A stretch of DNA of 64,000 bases from Strigamia acuminata (taxonomy: Eukaryota > Arthropoda > Chilopoda > Geophilomorpha > Linotaeniidae): NCBI GenBank assembly GCA_949358305.1, contig OX442314.1, positions 4,529,087 through 4,593,086 of the forward strand, read 5' to 3'. The translations under genes and the position numbers were made by a program. Shown here piece after piece: positions 31,801-39,700 of the stretch; the first letter of the stretch is position 1, and every line of letters begins with the position of its first letter. A model generated the notes under the pieces. That model was not told where the DNA came from, did no database searches, and was given only the letters and a program-made list of their open reading frames with translations.

Positions 31801-32915
31801 CAGGGAGATGTTGGAACGAGAGACTGGACACGGAATTGCAGAAAATTGGCCTGACACCACTAATCAACGACAGGTGTGTGTATATTTACAAGAGAAAAAA
31901 TGACTTTATTATTCTGGGGGTGTACGTAGATGACATTTTGGCAGCGTTTACTAGTCAAAAGATATTGGACCGGATTCTAAAGAAGATAAAAAGAGTTTTT
32001 GAAATTGTTGATTTGGGAGAAGTACATTTTCTTTTGGGAATGGAAATTTCGATAATGGACAACGGAATTCTAATTGGTCAACAAAAATACATAAACGATG
32101 TTTTGAAGAGATACGAGCTGATGGACGGAGTCACTGCAAACACACCAATGGCTACTGGACAAGACTTAGATGATTTTGAGAAATCAAAAAGAGTTGACCA
32201 ACAACTTTATCAGCAAATGATAGGATCGCTGATGCACGTGATGATAATATCACGACCGGACATATCATTCGCAATAAGTGCGTTGTCAGCATATTCAAGA
32301 GATCCGCGCCAATTACACTTCAGAGCGGTCAAACGAGTGATGCGATATCTGAAGAAGACGATTGAGATGCGATTGTTTTTCTCAAATGAGGAGGGGAAAT
32401 TACAAGGATTTGCGGACGCAAGCTGGAACGTCACCCAAGATGCAAAATCACATACAGGGATGATAGTAAAAATTGGATCAACAACAATAACGTGGAAAAC
32501 CAAAAAACAACGATTAGTCGCGATGTCATCGACAGAAAGCGAGATTTTGGCCATCTGCGAATTGCTGAAATCCATAAAATGGGCGCGAGACTTTTTGAGT
32601 GAAGTGGGCGAAGGAAGCTGTGTGCAGAGAAAAGTACCAATCTTCACGGACAGTCAACCAGCAATGCAGATTTTGTGCGGTTCGAACCAGTTTGGAAGAA
32701 CTAAACATATGAACCGACACTTGATGTTCATAAGGGACGAGATAAAACTTGGCAACATTGAATTAATCCATTTACCAACAGGTGACATGATTGCTGATTT
32801 CCTGACGAAGGCGGTCGCGAAAGACAAATTCATGGAGGGACGCGACGGCGTGAGTCTGAGAGGAGAAGTTAAGATAAACGAGGACGAAGAGAAGAACGAA
32901 GACGAAGACAAATAG
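28815..32915 (+). CDS. Copia Gag-Pol polyprotein
   Basis: One 1366-residue ORF with all Ty1/copia parts in order: a UBN2-type Gag region (residues about 20-200), a CCHC zinc knuckle CYECGKSGHIAKDC near residue 237, an aspartic protease with LDSGASVHM near 301, the GAG-pre-integrase HLCHA-like motif (RLCHANERT) near 439, an integrase core with HMDLIGPF, RSDNGGEF and NGIAERTNRTL, a reverse transcriptase with TFSPVVR and YVDDIL near 1037, and an RNase H with GFADASWN and STESE. Integrase before RT is the copia order. No stop or missing catalytic residue is seen, so it is likely active. The acidic-lysine C-terminus (NEDEEKNEDEDK) is unremarkable. Confidence 0.97.
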   Translation: MADAISGGSLNRIDLLTPENYFIWQFKVGTLLAAKSLKNMITDPAVAEPVVGAPGYADNLIKYNTWVKNNNEALGIIILTVSNEEATNCMGKTSAKEVWDALKALYAGTTEERQIDAAAELCELRMRHDEAVDSYLNRAKSIQSRAKAVGRDIKDRELMMYVTRGLVTRFSHIARNFRSNAAATIEELRRELKMEDQWSAFNLKGAATESGTVAFKAQVGKNSGGRKTKGGTKFVCYECGKSGHIAKDCWQRHPEKRPTKMTQRPKEAAKMAQAEVEFATIQHALVVELESSDHLDDWILDSGASVHMSSKRELFKTFVEMETTITTAKKGVKLLATGKGSIILDCQLDGAATMKILLQDVLFVPELKGNLLSIPRLTAKNYTVQFRGNWADINSPIGETIGKGAKCGTMYLLQLKKEEQANAVATTTKQTKEIWHKRLCHANERTIDKMTNKELVYGLEYNNAPLEKCTACILGKMTKSPYKRINEKQSDDVLQLIHMDLIGPFKTPSMGGSRYAFVITEDFTRKKFAYFMSEKSQTFDFFKSFKAMAEKQTGNKLKRIRSDNGGEFVNENFKRLCNDEGILHELTVPFNAASNGIAERTNRTLVEATRTLLLESGLPQIFWAEAFSTSIHVKNRTLTKPNGDLVPEEMWMKRKQSIKHLRVFGCEAFLHIPAEKRQKLDQKAKRGIFVGYSTERKAFRIYVPAEKKIQEGRTVEFNEEIRGADIFNLTKPDENRRFCQEFEDEAIGETNANDDNNAQQPAVIVEDEQQELQRDQPAQIGRPRGSTQAVLEQRHAEQMEQREQQLQQEGVRRSQRIAAQHEAVNAAVEAANAAFEGVDDLFTPETYEQAINCDEKEKWKTAMDSEIDSLHVNNVWTLVKKEKQMTTIKSKWIYRIKLNVDRSVNKYKARLVAVGYSQRAGIDYTETFSPVVRVESLRIILSMVAKHKLMTRQFDIKTAYLYGLIDETIFMEQPEGYEQKDLICRLERSLYGLRQSGRCWNERLDTELQKIGLTPLINDRCVYIYKRKNDFIILGVYVDDILAAFTSQKILDRILKKIKRVFEIVDLGEVHFLLGMEISIMDNGILIGQQKYINDVLKRYELMDGVTANTPMATGQDLDDFEKSKRVDQQLYQQMIGSLMHVMIISRPDISFAISALSAYSRDPRQLHFRAVKRVMRYLKKTIEMRLFFSNEEGKLQGFADASWNVTQDAKSHTGMIVKIGSTTITWKTKKQRLVAMSSTESEILAICELLKSIKWARDFLSEVGEGSCVQRKVPIFTDSQPAMQILCGSNQFGRTKHMNRHLMFIRDEIKLGNIELIHLPTGDMIADFLTKAVAKDKFMEGRDGVSLRGEVKINEDEEKNEDEDK

Positions 32916-33025
32916 TTTTAAGTTCGAAATAATATTTTATTCATGTTTTTTGTTTTTGTTTTCGAATTTCATTGAATGTTAGTTTTAGTTTTTCTTAATT
33001 CATTTTAAAACTTATAAAAATTTGT

Positions 33026-33035
33026 AAGGAGGGTT
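33026..33035 (+). other. Copia polypurine tract
   Basis: GTAAGGAGGG sits directly before the 3' LTR (with TT between), as required for plus-strand priming. Confidence 0.6.
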
Positions 33036-33240
33036 TGTTAGATTTAATCTATTGTTACAAATTATCAAAGGTTTTAACGTTATCAAATGTGTGAACGTTG
33101 CACGCACGTAATGCACGTGCAATTGAATTGTTGTAAAATTTACCGTAAAGTAAAGACGTGTTATTTTATGTTCCCGTTACAACGTGTGTTTTCATTACTT
33201 GGACATTCGAAATCTTTGTGGAACCGAATAGGAACCAACA
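33036..33240 (+). repeat. Copia 3' LTR (205 bp)
   Basis: Identical by eye to the 5' LTR; followed by the duplicated CATAA. Confidence 0.95.
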
Positions 33241-33245
33241 CATAA

Positions 33246-34069
33246 TGCCAACGCCCAAAGGATCGTTCTCTTTGTTAGTACCGTTAACACATTTAATGGG
33301 ATTTTTCGAAGACTATACGAAAATCATATATGGTGCCAAACAAGTTTTGACCTTAATGCGAACTCACGACAACGATGCCATTTTTAAAGCGATACAGTCC
33401 GGTCCCGCCCCAAAAGTAAACACCCCCGTTGGAAAAATTATCATCGAACAGTTATATTGGTTGATGCCGCACGTCTTACCGTCCGATATCCAAAAGAATA
33501 GATTACTCACTGCCATAGATAGAGGGGTGAACGTTCCATTAGCTTTTCGACATTGGTCGTTCGAAATGACAGACGTGCCACAAAGTAAGGAACACGCGTG
33601 GAGAGTGGTAACAACCAGCACGTCAGAAAAACCACGTTACATCATCGTGGCTTTACAAACGAATAAAAGAGACGACCAATTAAAAAATCCAGCCACATTT
33701 GATAACTGCAATGTAACGGAAGTTCATGCCTACTTAAATTCGGAACGATATCCTTATCTGGACAGTAACAATGATTTTAAGAAAGCCAATTTCTGTAAAT
33801 TCTTAGAAAGTTGCATTCAATTTAGAAAAGACTATTACGGTGCCGACGATTTACCGTTTAATACTTACGAGTACGGAAATATATACCCGCTCATCGTAAT
33901 AGATTGCACGAAACAAAGCGAAAGAATGAAAACCGGAATAATGGACGTGCAAATAAAAATGAAATTTGCGGAAACCGTTCCTGCCGACACTAAAGCCTAC
34001 GCTTTGATAATAAGCGATAGACTAATGACTATGAAATTAGACAAGGGTAAAATCGAAGTATTATATTAG
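33246..34069 (+). pseudogene. Polinton major capsid protein, 3' part
   Basis: The C-terminal 274 codons of the interrupted capsid gene. It contains SLLVPLTHLMGF and the following YGAKQVLTL segment, which I associate with Polinton/adintovirus hexon-like capsid proteins, and ends at TAG/TGA-free frame with a TAG at 34067-34069. An ORF that starts within the copia LTR and reads into this part is fortuitous, although an LTR-driven message could express a truncated capsid. Confidence 0.82.
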
Positions 34070-34074
34070 ATTTT

Positions 34075-34230
34075 AAAATAATATATACGTATATAAAATA
34101 TATATAAATATATATAATATATAATATATATATAATATATATATATATATAATATATATATAATATATATAATATATAATATATAATATATATAAATAAA
34201 TATATATAAAATAATATATACGTATATAAA
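34075..34230. repeat. TA-rich microsatellite
   Basis: ATATATATAA-type repeats between the capsid and pX-like genes; ORFs through it (poly Tyr/Ile) are meaningless. Confidence 0.8.
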
Positions 34231-34243
34231 AAAAGAAATAAAA

Positions 34244-34711
34244 ATGTATAAGATACATAAAGTGAATCTATCTCCGAATCAACAACGAAAAATATCCAAG
34301 TCTGTCAAAAAAAAGATACCCTTGCATTTAAGATTGAAATACGAACAATTAAACGGCAATCATGGCTTGTCTCTTACGGATAGACAAATAAACAAGATCA
34401 AAAAAGCCGGTTCTAAAAAGAAAGGCATGACTTTGAGTATACCTTCGAATCAAATTAAACAATCTGGCGGATTTTTCCCTTTATTACTTCCACTATTGGG
34501 GGCTTTAGGCGGTCTCGCTGGCGGTGCGGCAGGAATTGCCAAAGCTGTCGATGAGGCAAAAACCAACAAGAGAATGCTCGATGAGACAAAACGTCATAAT
34601 GCAGTTTCAGAAGGTAAAGGAATGCAATTCGCAAAAAAAAAATCGCGGAAACGCAAGTCTGGAAAAGGTTTTTACTTGAAACCTTACGGCTCACTGGTGA
34701 CAAAAAAATAA
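34244..34711 (+). CDS. Basic pX/pVI-like Polinton virion protein
   Basis: A 155-residue, strongly basic protein. Around residue 78 a glycine/leucine-rich hydrophobic stretch (GGFFPLLLPLLGALGGLAGG) could act on membranes; the end is lysine/arginine rich with GKGFYLKPYG. This combination resembles the adenovirus core/minor capsid proteins (pX, pVI) and their adintovirus counterparts. DNA condensation or membrane disruption is inferred. The reading frame ends ACA AAA AAA TAA, a perfect A_AAA_AAA slippery heptamer beside the stop, with the protease 2 frame open in -1. Confidence 0.7.
   Translation: MYKIHKVNLSPNQQRKISKSVKKKIPLHLRLKYEQLNGNHGLSLTDRQINKIKKAGSKKKGMTLSIPSNQIKQSGGFFPLLLPLLGALGGLAGGAAGIAKAVDEAKTNKRMLDETKRHNAVSEGKGMQFAKKKSRKRKSGKGFYLKPYGSLVTKK
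34702..34708 (+). promoter_or_regulatory. Candidate -1 slip site A_AAA_AAA (pX-like to protease 2)
   Basis: The heptamer lies immediately before the pX-like TAA. The -1 frame is open upstream (from 34618) and runs into protease 2, which has no ATG before 34753. Seen in sequence; use by ribosomes is inference. Confidence 0.45.
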
Positions 34712-34725
34712 AACCGCTAGATTCG

Positions 34726-35067
34726 TTGCAGTTGGAGGAACTGGCCAGACGAATGAAAATTTCATTTTTTAGAGGAGTGTTTTCGAGAGATACTTTACCC
34801 GTCAAACCACGATCGAAAGAATGTGGAATTATTAATTTGAACACGCACCACGAAAGCGGAAGTCATTGGGTGGCATACAGTAAAATTGGAAATAAGAAGC
34901 TGTACTTCGATAGTTTCGGAGACTTGCCACCCCCGTTGGAATTATACGATTATCTGGGAGACAACATAAAATACAATTACAATCAGTATCAAAATTTTGA
35001 CGAAATTACTTGCGGCCATTTGTGCTTATATGTTTTAAAAAAATGGAGGAAAGAAGAAAAAAAATAA
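34726..35067 (+). CDS. Adenain-like cysteine protease 2
   Basis: A canonical Polinton protease: FRGVFSRDTLP near the start, GSHWVAY with the catalytic His, YFDSFG with Asp, and QYQNFDEITCGHLC with the oxyanion-hole Gln seven residues before the Cys. It would cut capsid and core precursors. The first in-frame ATG is 34753, which gives 104 residues and removes a helical head that looks conserved; TTG at 34726 is an unlikely start. The frame is open back to 34618 through the pX-like gene, so a -1 fusion with that protein at 34702-34708 is possible. Compared with protease 1 (23031-23450) it keeps all active-site residues, so it is the better candidate for the maturation enzyme. Confidence 0.88.
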   Translation: MQLEELARRMKISFFRGVFSRDTLPVKPRSKECGIINLNTHHESGSHWVAYSKIGNKKLYFDSFGDLPPPLELYDYLGDNIKYNYNQYQNFDEITCGHLCLYVLKKWRKEEKK

Positions 35068-35101
35068 TTAAAAAATAGTTTTTTTCCCTTCTATTAAAAA
35101 A

Positions 35102-36742
35102 ATGGTAAGCGTAAATAAACTAGGAGACGATTATCGTCTTAACGCAGTGCATAAATTGGGCAAACGTCAACGTCGAGAAGTAGATGAGGTTCTCGCAGAT
35201 CACGTTGGTTACGATGCATTATCCGATCTAGAAAAAAAAATTTTTGACGAGATCACAAAGACTAAAAATGCCCTGAAAGCTGCTTGCGATTCTATAATTA
35301 ACGATTTGAACGCATTAAAACGTACCGTACAAGATCAAGCTAGTAAGCTAACGGGGCAAGGCGAAGGAATTGATACGAAGGATATTGATAAACTCAAAAA
35401 TGATATTGCCTATGCTACTATAAAATATGGAACGTTGGAACAAGATTTGATTAAGAAAATTAAAGAATTAGAAGCGAACATTAAGATATTAGTAGATAAT
35501 GCGACTGCTTCCGGTGGTGTAGAAGTTGACGAAAAACAAATAAGCGCATTAGAAATCAAAATCAAAGACTTGATAAATGACGTTAAATCCGAGTTGGAAT
35601 CTGCGATCGAAGATTTAAAGACTGGGTTGGAGACGTTGACTAATAGCTTAATCCAGAATAAAACCGATTATGATACAAAAATAAACGAAGCATTGGATGA
35701 AGTAGAAACCAAAATCCAGAACTTAGACGTGGACAAAATCAGAACCAACATCGAGGCATCAAATGACAAGATAAAACAAGCACAGGATGATATAAAAAAG
35801 TTAGAAAAAAGTGTGGAAAATGAGGTTAAAGCCTTGGAAACCAAAATCAAAGCTTTACCCGCAAAATTTGGTGTTAGTAGCGAAAGTACGGAAGACTTAA
35901 AAACCAAAATTGAAGCGGCGAAAGCGGAGCTAGACACAGTCAGTACTGCCATTCAAAAAGATCTGGACGAGACTAAACTTAAATTAAACGAGTACGTAGA
36001 CGAAAATTCCGTAAAGTCAGATAAAATGCAAACGAGCGTCAACGAGGTTACCGATAAAATCAAATTAGCCAACGAACAAATAATAACGTTGCAGGAAAAC
36101 ATGTTGTCCATTTTGACATCCGTTCAAGAAGAAATATCAAAAATTAGCGCAATTCCGAGCGTTGACGAATCAAGTTTTGCTCCCGCTGCTTTGGCCGGCA
36201 CTGTCGATACGGTAGAAGCCACGTTAAATTCTAACATCGAAGCGAACAAAATAGAAGTTAATAAGAAATTGACGGAATTAGAAGACAAAATATCAAATCT
36301 AAATATTCCCGAAGTAGAAGAACAGGCCGATTTAGTGCTAGGGTTCCTACATTCGCAACGGACCGATTGGTTTTTGAAGGTGTCCGAAGAATGGAAATTA
36401 TTTGCACATAATGGGAAGTTTTATACTCCTCATTACGGGCATATAACGCGAATCAGTTTATTCATGTATGCTACTACAGCAGAATACACAGTAATACCTA
36501 ACGAGTTTGAGTTTATCTTGTCTATTAACGGGCATGGTCGAACGTTCCATATTCCACGTACAGATGTTACAAAAACACCACGTAAAATGCCGGTATGTTT
36601 TAGAACGTACAATTTAGAGAAAAAAGTAGATTTTGATGATAACGATCACATTAGAATATCTACTGTCACCGATTGGAGTCCGGAAATAAAAGTTTACGCC
36701 CTCGTGTATTGCAGATTCGATCGTAGTAAATGGGACGATTAA
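35102..36742 (+). CDS. Coiled-coil stalk protein with beta-rich head (fibre-like)
   Basis: A 546-residue protein. A short basic N-terminus is followed by about 370 residues of heptad-like, Lys/Glu/Ile/Leu-rich sequence broken by short loops (residues 45-420), which should form a long trimeric or dimeric coiled coil. The last 125 residues are different: aromatic, beta-rich, with TDWFLKVSEEWKLFAHNG and RISLFMYATT, likely a folded head. It closes the plus-strand virion gene block. The shape (anchor, stalk, head) suggests an attachment fibre like those of adenoviruses, without sequence similarity that I can claim. Alternative: a tape-like or internal structural protein. ATG follows a run of A. 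Confidence 0.6.
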   Translation: MVSVNKLGDDYRLNAVHKLGKRQRREVDEVLADHVGYDALSDLEKKIFDEITKTKNALKAACDSIINDLNALKRTVQDQASKLTGQGEGIDTKDIDKLKNDIAYATIKYGTLEQDLIKKIKELEANIKILVDNATASGGVEVDEKQISALEIKIKDLINDVKSELESAIEDLKTGLETLTNSLIQNKTDYDTKINEALDEVETKIQNLDVDKIRTNIEASNDKIKQAQDDIKKLEKSVENEVKALETKIKALPAKFGVSSESTEDLKTKIEAAKAELDTVSTAIQKDLDETKLKLNEYVDENSVKSDKMQTSVNEVTDKIKLANEQIITLQENMLSILTSVQEEISKISAIPSVDESSFAPAALAGTVDTVEATLNSNIEANKIEVNKKLTELEDKISNLNIPEVEEQADLVLGFLHSQRTDWFLKVSEEWKLFAHNGKFYTPHYGHITRISLFMYATTAEYTVIPNEFEFILSINGHGRTFHIPRTDVTKTPRKMPVCFRTYNLEKKVDFDDNDHIRISTVTDWSPEIKVYALVYCRFDRSKWDD

Positions 36743-36758
36743 ACTAACCATCGTCATA

Positions 36759-39700
36759 TTAATCCTCCGCCAAGCTTACGTATCCATAAGCCAAAGTATG
36801 AATACAATCATCCAATATCACTCGTTTCTTGTCTTTCGCCGACAATGCCAATTTGTCCACCTTGACCGTTGTGAGATCGTGCAGTTTTGATTTGATCGTT
36901 TCAAATTTCAATCTGTGGGCCTCCCGTTCACCGAACAATATCTTCTTGTACGCCTCCAAGTCCAGCTCTTGCTCCACGACAGCCTTCTTTATGCCTTTAC
37001 ATCGCATGCTCGTTTTCCCGTTCACGTTATAAGCGTAACATTTGGCTCTTAGCCCTACAAACTCTTCTATCGGCTCGCCGGCAGTCTCGTCTTTGAAGCA
37101 TCCTATGACACGCCTGTTTCTGCCATCGGGTGGGTGGTAATTAGACAGATCCATCACTTGTGGTATTTCTTCTCTGAAGAACGAGTAGACTGACGGAGCT
37201 TCTATTTCGTACATCAAACTATCCGTATCTGTCATCAGCAATCTCAGCTTGTCTGAGAATTTTTTTTTCATGACGTTGTAATGAAAGTCGTAGAGCAAGC
37301 ATTTAGACAAGTCCAGGATAGTTAAACCGCTGTAAATAGGTTTGTCTAACGTCAATTCCAGCTTTCGCCGTTCAACCAACACCAGTTTTTTGTTTAATTT
37401 TTTTTTTCCTTTGAAACCGACGTGGTTGACGTGAGTATTCAAGTCTTTTGCATTGTTTACCAGATAAAATTGTCTATATTTCCTCACGTCCTGCAAGGTT
37501 TTTCCAAAGACCGAATTGTTAGCTAATTTCGCCAATTCCTGCTCAAAATCACTGGTAGCTGACTTCCGTTTCTCAATATTCAATTTGATATACTTGGCCA
37601 GCCACGGTTTTTGCTCAAACGTCAGCACTCTTTTTATTTTCATCAACGTCATGCCCAGGGACAAGTACAATTGCAGAGCTCTGTAATGCAGAATGTAATT
37701 ACAACGAGCTTGCAAATGCGGGATTAATCTGGGAGAAGTGTCATCCCCAGAACGTATCATTTCCGGAGCCAAAGGCAAACAATTGTGGGACGAATGCAGT
37801 TCTTGCGGATATCCCAAATCCACTTCCAAGATGCATCCCATCGTATCGTTCTCTCCCATTTTTAAAATCCGTTCTTGTGACCATTCGGCTACATTATCGT
37901 CGAAGGCAAACTTGCCAACTGGTAGCGGTTTGCTCATTGCCCAGGAATACATGGAATTCGCATCCAAATAGACGATGTAACTCTCTGGTTTCTCGCAATC
38001 GTATCCCGATGCCAGAAGAGGATTATTGGCTTTGGCGTAGCGTTGACTGATAGTGGCAACACCGCCTCTTATTCCTTGTTCGACAAACATGTACATATCT
38101 GGATCAGACAGAAGCTCCAATTTAACTTCGGTGATGAGCAGCGCAGCGTCCCAAGAAAGACTTGGAAACGTGATGTAATGACAGGGGTCTAGCTTGTAGT
38201 GATTTAAACACATTTTTCTGAACTGTTCGAATATATCCGCCAACAACAGAGTGTCGGTCTTCAGATACAAATCGTGATATTCGCCCATGTTTTTAATTCC
38301 GAACGTTTTCCAAACTAACTGGGCATATTGGTATTCGTCGTCGGTTATGTTCTCAAATTCTTCTTTCGGCGGAAGTTTATCTTCTTGAAATTTTGACCAA
38401 CCGGTCATATATCTGTAAGGGTACACTCCTTTCCTCAACAGAAGATCAATTTCCTCGCCTTTAAACTCGCTTCGAAAGACAGCGAACTGCGACTTCTCTA
38501 GATTTTTTGCCAAATTGGATAAACTGCTCGCGAGAAATTGGAAACTATCCATGAATTTTAACGTTACGACCTGTTTTGGATCATCACCGGTCTTGATTTT
38601 CAACGTGAACGATTTGTATAATTCCGAGTTTTCGGCGATCATCGTCACTTTTTCTGACGCGACGGTCAAATGCGGCAATATTAGATGAAAATCATACTTT
38701 TTTCCATTATGGAAAATTATAGGCACAGATTTCCGCCAATGGTAGTTGAGGTTACAATTAGCGTGTGCGGCCCCACGAAACTTCCCGGTGAAATGGTTAT
38801 GATCCAAGACTTTTGTCAAGCCTTTTAATTCTTCCAAGAATTCATCACCGCATAAGTAACACGTTGTTGCATTTCTATAAGCGATCCATTGAAGCGAAGT
38901 CATCGTTTTGGAATTGAATTGTTTATGTTCCAATTCGGAAAATTGCTGAACCACGGCTTTAATTTCCGCACGCAACGATTGCAAAAAATGATCGACGGCA
39001 TCCGGACCTCTATACAGCTGTAACGGTCTGGAATAAGCTTCGTTCTCAGTGCACACTACTTTAAACGAATAACCGCACGGCTCGTGAGAATTAATGATGA
39101 TCGAATGTAAAGTGGGTTCGCTCTCCGCATCAGGTACTAAGAATGCCTCGAAATCGGCGTAACAAACGTACGGTAAAGGATATTTTTTTTTCTCACTTTT
39201 GAACGTACAGATAGCTCCTTCGTCGGGACATTTAGTGCTGCAGGCTTTATATTTCCCGCAGTATCGTTTATGCCTAACGAGCACTATGGCACTGGAAAAC
39301 CCGTTCATACAGTTCATGCAATAATACCGCTTATGTTTATTGCCGGCGCTCAAGAGTCGCGAGAAATCCCTGATCCACATGTAATGATTTTGTTTCTTCA
39401 GTAGGTTAATAGTGATAAGGCGGTTCGTCAGAATATCTACTTTAATCGGAACAATGCGGGACTTGGGCAGCAACTCGAATACATTAATGTTCAAACTTAC
39501 ATTCTGTCTTTCGAACGTAAGCACTTCTTTCGGCCCCACGGGAAAAACTAGCCCTTCGAGATTGAGTTTATTCATAAACTGTTCGTAATAATCCGCTCTG
39601 CAAACATGAACGGGGGCTGGATACAAGGCAGCTAATACAGACCATAAAAAACTTTTTTGATCCGAGTTCTGGACATTTACAACGGCCTTTTTTTTCTGCA

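Larger units (their letters stand above)
28483..33240 (+). mobile_element. Ty1/copia retrotransposon, intact
   Basis: Two 205-bp LTRs (28483-28687 and 33036-33240) are identical by eye, with TGTTAG...CCAACA ends and the 5-bp duplication CATAA at 28478-28482 and 33241-33245. The internal part holds a primer site, one uninterrupted Gag-Pol ORF and a polypurine tract. It lies in the same orientation as the capsid gene it interrupts. Identical LTRs mean very recent insertion. Confidence 0.97.

Noticed and set aside
33158-33245. Apparent N-terminal extension of the capsid 3' part starting in the copia LTR
   Set aside because: These bases belong to the LTR and occur identically at the other LTR; not capsid sequence.
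34073-34258. Tyr/Ile-rich minus-strand ORF
   Set aside because: Translation of a TA microsatellite.
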